42,152 nucleotides of DNA. Source: a gamma proteobacterium HTCC2207 (GTDB lineage: Bacteria; Pseudomonadota; Gammaproteobacteria; Pseudomonadales; Porticoccaceae). The notes below the pieces were generated by a model. That model was not told the origin of the DNA. It worked only from the letters and a program-made list of their open reading frames with translations, and made no database searches. A program made the translations under genes and the position numbers. The stretch covers positions 1 to 42,152 of the forward strand of contig CAJJAO010000026.1 in assembly GCA_905182265.1 (NCBI GenBank). Reading direction: 5' to 3'. Positions 7,748-15,823 of this stretch are shown here, in pieces. Each line of letters starts with the position of its first letter. The first letter of the stretch is position 1.

Positions 7748-7776
7748 TTCTGACTTAGGGTTGCCGGGTAAGTTTC
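7748..7776 (-). promoter_or_regulatory. Candidate ECF/sigma-E-like promoter for the RiPP locus
   Basis: On the minus strand GAAACTT (7776-7770) is followed after 16 bases by TCAGA (7753-7749). This resembles the RpoE-type pattern GAACTT-N16-TCTGA. It would put the start near 7742 and give a leader of about 60 bases. Related RiPP loci are often under ECF sigma control. The match has mismatches and was found by eye. Confidence 0.3.
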
Positions 7777-7842
7777 ATGTTTTGACAAATTAGTTTTAGA
7801 TCGATCGGTTATGGCCTTATGCGTTGGCGACTTTTTTAGTAC

Positions 7843-10800
7843 TTAATCTCTATCAATTAAAAATCGGCGCAACTGGTCACTGATATCCGACCACTGCTTC
7901 TGCAGGCGCTTGGCTGAAACCGGTATCCGTGTTTTTAGCTGCTGGGCAAATAATGAGATTCGATATTCTTGCAGTGCCCATTGAAATGTCTGTATCAATT
8001 CTGACAATTCCTCTGATAGTAGCTGCTCTTTTTGGTCTGGCAGAGGTGCTAGAAAGCCCTGTATTTCGCGAATATATTCCTGATCTTTACTCACTTGGGA
8101 GGCCAGTTTTTCGAGGCGAATTTCAATGCCTCGTACTAACCTGGGGTACTGGCTCATTAGGTTAAGGCTGGTGCGACTGAGGGTTTCTGGGGAAAATAGC
8201 CAAGCTAGCTGTTGCTCTATATCTTCTTTGGCGTAGATGGCATTGAGGGCTAAAGAACGCACCTGCTTTTGATTGGCATGCAACATGGGCAGCACAGATT
8301 CAATATGGGCGCCGTGCTGTTGCGCTATATCAATAACCTTACCAATGCCTGCCTGATAACAGCGGTCAAAGCTGGCAGTGTCTCGGACCACCTCGGCACC
8401 AGAAAAAATTGCTTCTTGAAAGCTCGCAGTAATAATGGCTTTCACAATATCTTGGCGGTTGCCTAGAGCGGCGGCTTTTAAGGCTAGCTCGGCGCTGCGC
8501 AAGAGGTGTTTGGTGAGATATTTTTCTTGCTCACGGCCTCTCAGTAGAGCAAGCCTTAGCTGGCCTAAACGGCTTATTTTTTCAGCGGCCAAGGGGTTAT
8601 CCATAACTTCGAGTGCCACTGAATCTCCGCAATCTTTTAATGCGGGCCATGCCTTAATCGACATCTTGCCGCGCTTTAAGGTGACTTCACGGGGCAACTC
8701 AAAGTCCCATTCTAAAATGCCACGCCGGGAGATACTGTCGTCTGAGGCCTCTTCTAAACCGGCATTGATCTGCTGTTTAAAATCTCGCTGTAGCTGCTCT
8801 AGGCTGCGTGCCATGGCGATGACTTTGTCGTTCTCGTCCTGGAGTAAAAAGTTCATCTGGTACCAGGGATCTAAATTTTCGGCTTTCCAGTCTGTGTCAT
8901 TAATACTGACGCCGGTATGACGCTTGAGCTGTTCGGCCAATACTTCTGTGAGAGGCCGGTCTTGCGCCTTTACCTGAAGTAATACTTTGTCGATATAGTC
9001 GGGCACGGGCACAAAATGCCTGCGTATTGGTTTGGGGAGGCTTTTGACCAACGCGATACATTTGTCCCGCAACATACCAGGCACTAGCCATTCAAAATAA
9101 TAGCGCGGCAACTGATGCAGCAGTGCCAGGGGAATCTTGGCACTTACGCCGTCTTCTTTGTGGCCGGGCTGGAAGGTATAGGACAGTTGGAATTCGAGCC
9201 CATCGCAGCGCACCAGCTCGGGGAACTGAGCCTCTTCGTCGGCAGACATGCCTCGCAGCAGCAACGCGTCTTTATTAATGGTCAGCAGTGTCGGGCTTGA
9301 TTGCTCTGCAGCTTTGCGCCACTTCTCAAAGGCAGGCAGGTTGTAAATGTCGGCAGGGACTCTTTCGTCGTAAAAGCTGTAGATGACTTTTTGTTCTGCC
9401 AGTAAGTCTCGGCGGCGAAAGCGATCTTCTAAAGCCTCCAGCTCGGCGACCAGCTTTTGGTTTTTCTTATAGAAGTCACCTTTGCCCCGGTAACCCTCTT
9501 CTACTAACGCCTGCTGAATAAATATCTGCCGAGCTTCAACTGGCGCTACATTTCCATAGACCGTATTCTTACCCTCGACTATGGATAGGCCAAACAATGT
9601 CTGGCGCTCTTTGGCCATAACTTGGCCCGACTTTTGATGATAGAAAGGGTCGCTGTAGGTTTTCTTGACCAGATGAGCAGCAAGTGACTCAAGCCAATCT
9701 GAATCTATTTTGGCGGCATTAAGACCAAACTGTTTGGTGGTTTCCATGAGTGAACCCACCATCACCCATTTTGGTGGTTTTTTGCTTAAGCCAGAGCCGG
9801 GAAAGATAAAGAACTTACGGTTTCTGGTACCCAGAAACTCCCATTTATCTTCGCGAATACCCACTTGGCCCAATAGGCCAGACAGCACTGATTGGTGAAT
9901 CGCGGTGTATTCTGCGGGCTTTTGATTGTCGGTAAGTTTGAGGGCCCGGCAGGCGCTGTGCACCTGATGATGCAAATCGCGCCATTCTTTCATGCGCAGA
10001 AATGATACATAGTTAACTCGGCAGTACTTGCTGTATTGGTTGCCAGAGAGTTCTTGGCGCTTGGCTTCGAAGTGCTGCCACAGATTTAGTAGCGACATAA
10101 AATCAGAATCTTCGTCTCGCCACTGGGCATGGGCCTGATCTGAGGCCTGCTGTTTATCTGCTGGGCGCTCTCTGGGGTCCTGAATACTTAGCCCGGAGGT
10201 AATGATCATGACTTCTGCGAGGGACCCATTTTTGCCGGCTTCGAAAACCATGCGCGCCAATCTTGGATCTAGGGGTATGGATACAAGCTTTTTACCCAGA
10301 GAAGTTAGCTTGCCACTGCCGTCCACTGCCTGCAGCTCTTCTAGTAATTTAAAACCGTCGCTGATCATGCGGCTATCTGGCGGTTCGACAAAGGGGAAGT
10401 TGCGAATATCACCAATGCGTAGGTGCAACATTTGCAAGATAACCGCGGCAAGGTTGGTGCGCACAATTTCTGGGTCGGTAAATTCCGGGCGATTGTTAAA
10501 GTCTTCTTCTTCGTAGAGCCGGTAGCAAATGCCGTCGCTCACACGACCACAGCGCCCTGCCCTCTGGTTGGCACTGGCTTGAGAAATTGACTCGATGGGT
10601 AAGCGCTGCACCTTGGTGCGATAGCTGTAGCGTGACAGTCGCGCGCGACCCGTGTCGATCACGTAGCCTATACCGGGCACGGTTAGCGAGGTCTCGGCAA
10701 CGTTGGTACTCAGTACCACTCGCCGACCTTTGTGTGGTGAAAATATTTTGCTCTGCTCGGCCAGACTCAGTCGGGCATAAAGAGGCACCACTTCTACGTG

Positions 10801-11796
10801 GGGAATCTGCGCGCGCCTAATGGCCAGATTGGCCTCTCGAATTTCCCGCTCACCACTTAAAAATACCAGTACGTCGCCCGCTTTCTGGGTGGCATGAATA
10901 TCTCGTAGGCACTCGACTATGCGCTGATCGCGGTCCATCTCTAGGATGTCTGGACCGGAGTACACGATCTCTACCGGATAAGCTCGGCCAGACACTTCGA
11001 CCACTGGTGCGCCGTTAAAATGGCGAGAAAACTTTTCTACGTCGATGGTCGCCGAGGTAATTATGAGTTTTAAATCGCTACGCTGGGCTAGCAGGTTTTT
11101 AAGGTACCCCAACAGAAAATCAATATTGAGACTGCGCTCATGAGCCTCGTCAATAATGATGGTGTCGTACTTGCTTAGAAATCGATCGTGCTGAATTTCT
11201 GCCAGCAGAATACCGTCGGTCATGAGCTTAATAACGGTCTTTGGGGAGCTCTGGTCGGAGAATCTCACCTGATAACCAACCGTATCACCCAAGGGTGTTT
11301 TAAGCTCTTCGGCAATTCTACTGGCAACCGTGCGGGCGGCAATGCGGCGCGGCTGGGTGTGGCCAATAATACCTTTAACACCGCGCCCTGCTTGCAGACA
11401 AATTTTGGGTAACTGGGTGGTTTTACCCGACCCGGTCTCACCTGCTATAACCACTACGGGATTGTTGCGAATGAGCTCAATGATCTCTTCTGACCGGGCA
11501 CTGACTGGCAAATCTGGATAGGTGATTGCCGGCAGGTTTTCACGGCGGGTGTTTACTATTTGCTGCGACCGCTCGACAGCCTGCAGCCATTTATTCCAGC
11601 TATCGGCAATGTCTTGTTTGCTGGACACTTTGCGCTGCATATCGGACAGCTGGCGACCTAGGCGAAAGATATCTCGACTGGTGACTGAATCGGCGAGTAG
11701 CTGCTTGAACGGATCAAACTCCGCGGCGACACTGGGCGGTGAATCGGGGAAATGCTTAGCCTTCCCTGACTCGGAATGTTGTGTTGGCTGGGACAA
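7843..11796 (-). CDS. hrpA: ATP-dependent RNA helicase HrpA (DEAH box)
   Basis: At 1317 residues this is full length for HrpA, which in E. coli unwinds RNA and rescues stalled ribosomes. The motifs run in order: Walker A GETGSGKTTQ (119-128), DEAH in IIIDEAHER (216-219), SATID, then motifs V and VI (STNVAETSLTVPGIGYVIDTG, QRAGRCGR). Helicase-associated domains follow, then the long HrpA-specific C-terminal region (DUF3418-type). The frame begins with TTG at 11796, only six bases after the dnaQ stop codon. The first ATG is at codon 53 and would remove conserved N-terminal sequence, so TTG is preferred, with only a weak AAGAG nearby. It is probably translated from the dnaQ transcript. Confidence 0.96.
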   Translation of the reverse strand: MSQPTQHSESGKAKHFPDSPPSVAAEFDPFKQLLADSVTSRDIFRLGRQLSDMQRKVSSKQDIADSWNKWLQAVERSQQIVNTRRENLPAITYPDLPVSARSEEIIELIRNNPVVVIAGETGSGKTTQLPKICLQAGRGVKGIIGHTQPRRIAARTVASRIAEELKTPLGDTVGYQVRFSDQSSPKTVIKLMTDGILLAEIQHDRFLSKYDTIIIDEAHERSLNIDFLLGYLKNLLAQRSDLKLIITSATIDVEKFSRHFNGAPVVEVSGRAYPVEIVYSGPDILEMDRDQRIVECLRDIHATQKAGDVLVFLSGEREIREANLAIRRAQIPHVEVVPLYARLSLAEQSKIFSPHKGRRVVLSTNVAETSLTVPGIGYVIDTGRARLSRYSYRTKVQRLPIESISQASANQRAGRCGRVSDGICYRLYEEEDFNNRPEFTDPEIVRTNLAAVILQMLHLRIGDIRNFPFVEPPDSRMISDGFKLLEELQAVDGSGKLTSLGKKLVSIPLDPRLARMVFEAGKNGSLAEVMIITSGLSIQDPRERPADKQQASDQAHAQWRDEDSDFMSLLNLWQHFEAKRQELSGNQYSKYCRVNYVSFLRMKEWRDLHHQVHSACRALKLTDNQKPAEYTAIHQSVLSGLLGQVGIREDKWEFLGTRNRKFFIFPGSGLSKKPPKWVMVGSLMETTKQFGLNAAKIDSDWLESLAAHLVKKTYSDPFYHQKSGQVMAKERQTLFGLSIVEGKNTVYGNVAPVEARQIFIQQALVEEGYRGKGDFYKKNQKLVAELEALEDRFRRRDLLAEQKVIYSFYDERVPADIYNLPAFEKWRKAAEQSSPTLLTINKDALLLRGMSADEEAQFPELVRCDGLEFQLSYTFQPGHKEDGVSAKIPLALLHQLPRYYFEWLVPGMLRDKCIALVKSLPKPIRRHFVPVPDYIDKVLLQVKAQDRPLTEVLAEQLKRHTGVSINDTDWKAENLDPWYQMNFLLQDENDKVIAMARSLEQLQRDFKQQINAGLEEASDDSISRRGILEWDFELPREVTLKRGKMSIKAWPALKDCGDSVALEVMDNPLAAEKISRLGQLRLALLRGREQEKYLTKHLLRSAELALKAAALGNRQDIVKAIITASFQEAIFSGAEVVRDTASFDRCYQAGIGKVIDIAQQHGAHIESVLPMLHANQKQVRSLALNAIYAKEDIEQQLAWLFSPETLSRTSLNLMSQYPRLVRGIEIRLEKLASQVSKDQEYIREIQGFLAPLPDQKEQLLSEELSELIQTFQWALQEYRISLFAQQLKTRIPVSAKRLQKQWSDISDQLRRFLIDRD

Positions 11797-11802
11797 GGGC
11801 TC

Positions 11803-12519
11803 TTATTCGCCCGTGCTCTGCCAGATACATTCGCCACTTGAGGCTTTAATAGAATCTAGTTTTTTATGGTGGCTGGCCAATTCGTCTTCATTGGGGGTAA
11901 TCACTCGCAGTGCCGGGCGGCCTTCTGGGAGACGCCGAATGCTGGAGGCTTGATTCATCTCGCCGGAGTCTGAGGACTGGTCGCTAATATTGAGGTTGAC
12001 CTGGCCACCGGTCATCAGCAAATAAACATCAGCTAGAATCTCGGCATCTAGCAACGCGCCGTGAAGATCTCGCTGAGAGTTGTCGACGCCGTAGCGCTTA
12101 CAGAGTGCGTTTAGATTATTTTTTTGGCCTGGGTGTTTCTGTCGCGCTAAGGCCAATGTATCGATGATTTTACAATCGGTCTCAATGGATTTTACGCGGC
12201 CTGGTAGCTTAGCTGTCTCATGCTTAATAAAACCAATATCAAAGGGGGCGTTATGAATAATGAGGTCGGCACCGTCGACAAAGGCCATGAACTCTGCCTC
12301 GATAGCATCATAGGTAGGCTTGTCTTCTAAAAACTGGTCGGTAATACCATGGACTTCCATGGCGCCTTCATCGACTTTGCGCTGAGGATTGACGTACTGG
12401 TGATAATGACGACCCGTCAATTTGCGATTGACCATCTCGACGCAGCCGATTTCGATGATTCGGTGATCTTGGGAGGTCTCTAGCCCGGTGGTCTCTGTAT
12501 CCAGTACGATCTGTCTCAT
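11803..12519 (-). CDS. dnaQ: DNA polymerase III epsilon subunit (3'-5' proofreading exonuclease)
   Basis: This 238-residue protein proofreads for the replicative polymerase. The DEDDh exonuclease residues are D7 and E9 in IVLDTETTGLE, D94 in HNAPFDIGF, and H153 and D158 in LHGALLDAEILADVYL. The D94-H153-D158 spacing matches E. coli DnaQ. The C-terminal 60 residues, which bind the alpha subunit, are divergent but of normal length. It lies 70 bp downstream of rnhA on the same strand, unlike in E. coli, where the two genes are divergent. Confidence 0.97.
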   Translation of the reverse strand: MRQIVLDTETTGLETSQDHRIIEIGCVEMVNRKLTGRHYHQYVNPQRKVDEGAMEVHGITDQFLEDKPTYDAIEAEFMAFVDGADLIIHNAPFDIGFIKHETAKLPGRVKSIETDCKIIDTLALARQKHPGQKNNLNALCKRYGVDNSQRDLHGALLDAEILADVYLLMTGGQVNLNISDQSSDSGEMNQASSIRRLPEGRPALRVITPNEDELASHHKKLDSIKASSGECIWQSTGE

Positions 12520-12589
12520 GGCTTTTTCTTTGTCTCTTTTGATGCAAATGAATGCACCTTTAATAAATTCTAATACAATTTAAGCTTTT

Positions 12590-13027
12590 TTAGAGCACCA
12601 ACTCGTCGATACCGCGATTAGCTAGCTGGTCGGCTATTTCATTTTCGCGGTGGCCACTGTGACCTTTAACCCAGCGCCAGTCTATCTGATGTTCACCGAT
12701 AACGGCATCGAGTTTCTGCCATAGATCTACATTCTTTACGGGTTTTTTAGCAGCGGTTTTCCAACCGCGTTTTTTCCAGCTGGGCATCCACTCTTGAATG
12801 CCTTTAAGCACGTAAGTGGAGTCTGAAGTCAGCTCTACTTTGCAGGGCCGTGTGAGTGCTGCCAAGCCTTCAATCACCGCGGTTAACTCCATGCGGTTGT
12901 TGGTGGATTCGGGCTCACCACCACAGAGGGACTTTTCTTCGTCGCCGTAACGCATCAATACGCCCCAGCCGCCGGGGCCGGGATTGCCTCTACAGGCACC
13001 GTCGGTAAATATTTGTACTAGATTCAT
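12590..13027 (-). CDS. rnhA: Ribonuclease HI
   Basis: This 145-residue enzyme degrades the RNA strand of RNA-DNA hybrids. The catalytic residues are D9 ([17 protein letters not shown]), E47 (NNRMELTAV), D69 (TSDSTYV) and D133 ([10 protein letters not shown]), with H123 in WVKGHSGH. The basic handle region ([18 protein letters not shown]) is present as in E. coli RNase HI. It sits between the methyltransferase gene and dnaQ, all on one strand. Confidence 0.97.
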   Translation of the reverse strand: MNLVQIFTDGACRGNPGPGGWGVLMRYGDEEKSLCGGEPESTNNRMELTAVIEGLAALTRPCKVELTSDSTYVLKGIQEWMPSWKKRGWKTAAKKPVKNVDLWQKLDAVIGEHQIDWRWVKGHSGHRENEIADQLANRGIDELVL

Positions 13028-13058
13028 GCTATTCCTTGGTCGGAGCTTTAATGAAGGA

Positions 13059-13913
13059 TTACGGTTTTACTTTTTGATTGGTGCTCTTAATTACGCTCTT
13101 AATTAGCCTCTTGTTTACGCTCTTATTTGCGCCTTGTGAGCTTTTGCCAGAAACAGCTGCGGGTCGCCATAGGTGAGTTCTGGTACCAATACCGCGTAGC
13201 TCTCGCTTGACGGCGTGGATCATATAAAAATTACCCAATGGAAAGCGAATCTTTTGCGCTATCTTTTCCCACTGGCTGTCGGACTCTAGCCACTGGGGTC
13301 GATCGAGGGGCAGATTATAGGCGCCATGATCAATTTCTAATACTTGAAAATTTAATAGCGACAACCAGTCAATCACTCGACCTTTGCGCAGGTTGTGGAA
13401 GCGATACTCTGGGCGGCCAGTAATGAGCTGCATAGGGAATTTAATCACGCCTCTTGGGCCATAGGGGTTAAACAGGCACAGTAGCAAGTGCCCGCCCGGC
13501 GCTACGACTCTTGCAACCTCTGCAAGAACTGCCTTGGGGGACACCGAGTACTCTACGGCATGCTGCACCAGTGCTACATTAACAACCCCAGAGGGAAGGG
13601 GCAATTCTGCATAGTTGCTGGCTGCAGACAGCCCATCTAACACCTTAGGGACATTCGAATGAATATAAAAACGGTGCAGCTGCTTAAAACAATCAAGGGT
13701 AGGCTGGCTTGGCCCAAGCCCCAGGTGCATCATTCTATAGCCGGGTAGCTGGGAATATTTGTGCTCTAGAATGCGTCTTTCGGCACCCAGTAAGTAGCGA
13801 CCAAAATCTGTATTGGCCCAATTTTCGAGGTCGTTTGCCGTGGCACCCAAATCATCAACTTTTAGTCGATCTAGGATGACTTTACTGCGTTTGCGTAGGA
13901 CGTCTATTGGCAT
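13059..13913 (-). CDS. SAM-dependent methyltransferase of the YafS type
   Basis: This protein is related to E. coli YafS, which is encoded in the same neighbourhood (gloB-yafS-rnhA-dnaQ). The class I fold is partly recognisable: [13 protein letters not shown] in the cofactor-loop position, [37 protein letters not shown] around strands 4-5 of the domain (quoted in pieces elsewhere by family), and a C-terminal substrate region. The glycine-rich SAM loop is atypical. I chose ATG at 13913 ([12 protein letters not shown]); the frame extends to a TTG at 13973. The last 30 residues are Lys/Ser/Asn-rich and are encoded by a degenerate 12-bp tandem repeat, so they are probably unstructured. The substrate is unknown. 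Confidence 0.75.
   Translation of the reverse strand: MPIDVLRKRSKVILDRLKVDDLGATANDLENWANTDFGRYLLGAERRILEHKYSQLPGYRMMHLGLGPSQPTLDCFKQLHRFYIHSNVPKVLDGLSAASNYAELPLPSGVVNVALVQHAVEYSVSPKAVLAEVARVVAPGGHLLLCLFNPYGPRGVIKFPMQLITGRPEYRFHNLRKGRVIDWLSLLNFQVLEIDHGAYNLPLDRPQWLESDSQWEKIAQKIRFPLGNFYMIHAVKRELRGIGTRTHLWRPAAVSGKSSQGANKSVNKRLIKSVIKSTNQKVKP
13083..13130. repeat. Degenerate 12-bp tandem repeat, four units, in the 3' end of the methyltransferase gene
   Basis: The units are GCTCTTAATTAC, GCTCTTAATTAG, CCTCTTGTTTAC and GCTCTTATTTGC. They encode the Lys/Ser/Asn-rich tail of the protein and keep its reading frame. Confidence 0.75.
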
Positions 13914-14097
13914 ACTGTTACCAGAGCTAGGCCTGTGGCCGATTGTGCTTATTATGTTCAATGATCCCAACAAAGGCCAGCCTCAGCTGGCAAAACTGGC
14001 CTACACCACTCACTAGCTGCGCTTGTTTATTGTTTAATGCTGCTGTGATCGCTACAATTCCCGGCTTGTTAAACAACCAATAATAAGTTGATCGCCT

Positions 14098-15642
14098 GTG
14101 CCTGTCATTAGACTGTTTCGCCTTGTACTCACAACCTGCTTTATCAGTTTTATCCTGACTGGCTGTGAACTTGTTCCTGTGAGCCCGGATGCAAGCAATG
14201 ACAAGATGGACATCAGTGTCCTAGAGGCTGTTAGCACCCCAATTGAAAGCATCCCAGAGCCCTTGGTGGCGGCGGTTGTTCCAACACCGGACCTATGGCA
14301 GAGAATACGCGAAGGCTACGACTTATCTCCCGATGAAATGCATGCCACCGTGGCGAAACAGCGGGACTGGTATATACGCAACCCTAGCTATTTAGCGACA
14401 GTATTTAGCCGTGCTGAGCCGTTTATCTATTATGTGACTGACGAGCTTGATCGCGCAGGCTTGCCCCTAGAGCTTGCTTTACTGCCGATCGTTGAAAGCA
14501 CCTATGACCCTCTCGCTTATAGCCACAGCCATGCGGTTGGTCTGTGGCAGTTTATTCCCTCGACAGCTAAGTCTTTTGGGCTGCGCCGGGACCGCTGGTA
14601 TGACGGTCGCCGCGATGTGATCTACTCTACTCAGGCTGCAGTGAAGTACCTTAAATACCTCCACAAGCGCTTCGATAATGATTGGTTATTAGCCCTCGCG
14701 GCCTATAACTCTGGTGAGGGCAATGTCTCTCGCTCTATGGCGCGGAATCGCAAACTGGGCAAGCCCGAGGATTTTTGGTCAATCAAGCTGCCGCGAGAAA
14801 CAAGAAATTATGTTCCGCAGTTACTGGCGCTAGCCGAGCTTATTGCCAAGCCTGAGGTATACAGTATTGAGCTCCCCTCGATACCAGACGAAGCCTATTT
14901 TGAAGTAGTTGAAATTGAGTCGCAGATTGACCTCAATAAGGTCGTCGAGATCACCGGCATTAAGGGCCCAGATTTTACGCGCCTGAACCCTGCTTATAGA
15001 CGCTCCATTACGCCCCCTCAGGGTAAGCACAATATTTTACTGCCAGTGGGCACCGCCAGCCCTCTGCGCCATCTACTTGCCAACACCGACCCCAAAACAT
15101 GGGTGCCACATTCAGAATATGCGGTGCGAAGCGGCGATACATTGTCACAGATTGCCCAGCGCTTTCGGGTGCCAACACGCTGGCTCAAAAGCCATAATAA
15201 TCTGAAGGGTGACCGCTTGCGGGTTGACCAGGTGTTACTAATTCCCCACGCCGGCGGTGACTCCAGCTCTAAGAAGAGCGCAACGTCGGTAGCCGCAACG
15301 TCTAAACAGTCCGTCTATCAGGTGCATAGCGGTGATTCCCTATCTTCGATAGCAACTCGATTTAAGTCGTCTGTGGTCGATTTAAGACGTTCTAACAATC
15401 TGCGTACGGATATCCTACAAATAGGCCAGAAGCTCAAGGTAGAGACTTCTGTGGCTGTTCCTAGCGCTGACAACCTACGCCGCCTGTCCTACAAGGTGCG
15501 ACGTGGTGATTCTTTATATTTAATCGCTGAGAAGTTTGATCTGAGCATCCGTGATATTACCCGCTGGAATAAGATTAGCCGCAATGAGTTTTTGCAACCA
15601 GGCCAGCGCCTAACGCTCTTTATTAATGCGCTGCGGATTTAG
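14098..15642 (+). CDS. mltD: Membrane-bound lytic murein transglycosylase D with three LysM domains
   Basis: MltD cleaves peptidoglycan glycan strands from the outer-membrane side. The 514-residue protein begins with a lipoprotein signal (FISFILTGC, lipidated C23). The SLT domain spans about 100-240, with the catalytic glutamate E133 in LLPIVESTYDP and the motifs SHAVGLWQFIPSTAK and ALAAYNSGEGNV. Three LysM repeats lie at about 341-383, 406-449 and 464-510. The start is GTG at 14098 with a weak ribosome site. It is divergent from the methyltransferase gene. In many relatives gloB lies between these genes; it is absent here. Confidence 0.95.
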   Translation: MPVIRLFRLVLTTCFISFILTGCELVPVSPDASNDKMDISVLEAVSTPIESIPEPLVAAVVPTPDLWQRIREGYDLSPDEMHATVAKQRDWYIRNPSYLATVFSRAEPFIYYVTDELDRAGLPLELALLPIVESTYDPLAYSHSHAVGLWQFIPSTAKSFGLRRDRWYDGRRDVIYSTQAAVKYLKYLHKRFDNDWLLALAAYNSGEGNVSRSMARNRKLGKPEDFWSIKLPRETRNYVPQLLALAELIAKPEVYSIELPSIPDEAYFEVVEIESQIDLNKVVEITGIKGPDFTRLNPAYRRSITPPQGKHNILLPVGTASPLRHLLANTDPKTWVPHSEYAVRSGDTLSQIAQRFRVPTRWLKSHNNLKGDRLRVDQVLLIPHAGGDSSSKKSATSVAATSKQSVYQVHSGDSLSSIATRFKSSVVDLRRSNNLRTDILQIGQKLKVETSVAVPSADNLRRLSYKVRRGDSLYLIAEKFDLSIRDITRWNKISRNEFLQPGQRLTLFINALRI

Positions 15643-15681
15643 AGAAGTCTATAGCTGACCCATAGAGATTAAGATTGAATA

Positions 15682-15759
15682 TAAGAGCTTGGCTTAAAAA
15701 GAAAGCCTAAAAAGAGCATATAAGAAGAAAGTATAAAAAGCAGACATAAAAAAAGGCAG
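15682..15759. repeat. Degenerate 13-bp tandem repeat between mltD and its terminator
   Basis: Six successive 13-bp units start at 15682, 15695, 15708, 15721, 15734 and 15747. The five later units follow the pattern TAAAAAGAAAGCA with a few changes each; the first is looser. The array is intergenic, purine-rich on the plus strand, and runs into the terminator stem. Confidence 0.7.
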
Positions 15760-15778
15760 GTAAACCCTGCCTTTTTTT
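15748..15778. terminator. Bidirectional terminator between mltD and ppiD
   Basis: The stem AGGCAGG (15754-15760) pairs with CCTGCCT (15766-15772) over a 5-base loop. An A-run on one side and a T-run on the other suit termination of both convergent genes. Confidence 0.9.
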
Positions 15779-15823
15779 ATGTCTTACCCCCGACCATCTG
15801 AGGTAAGCCCAAGTCATAATGGC

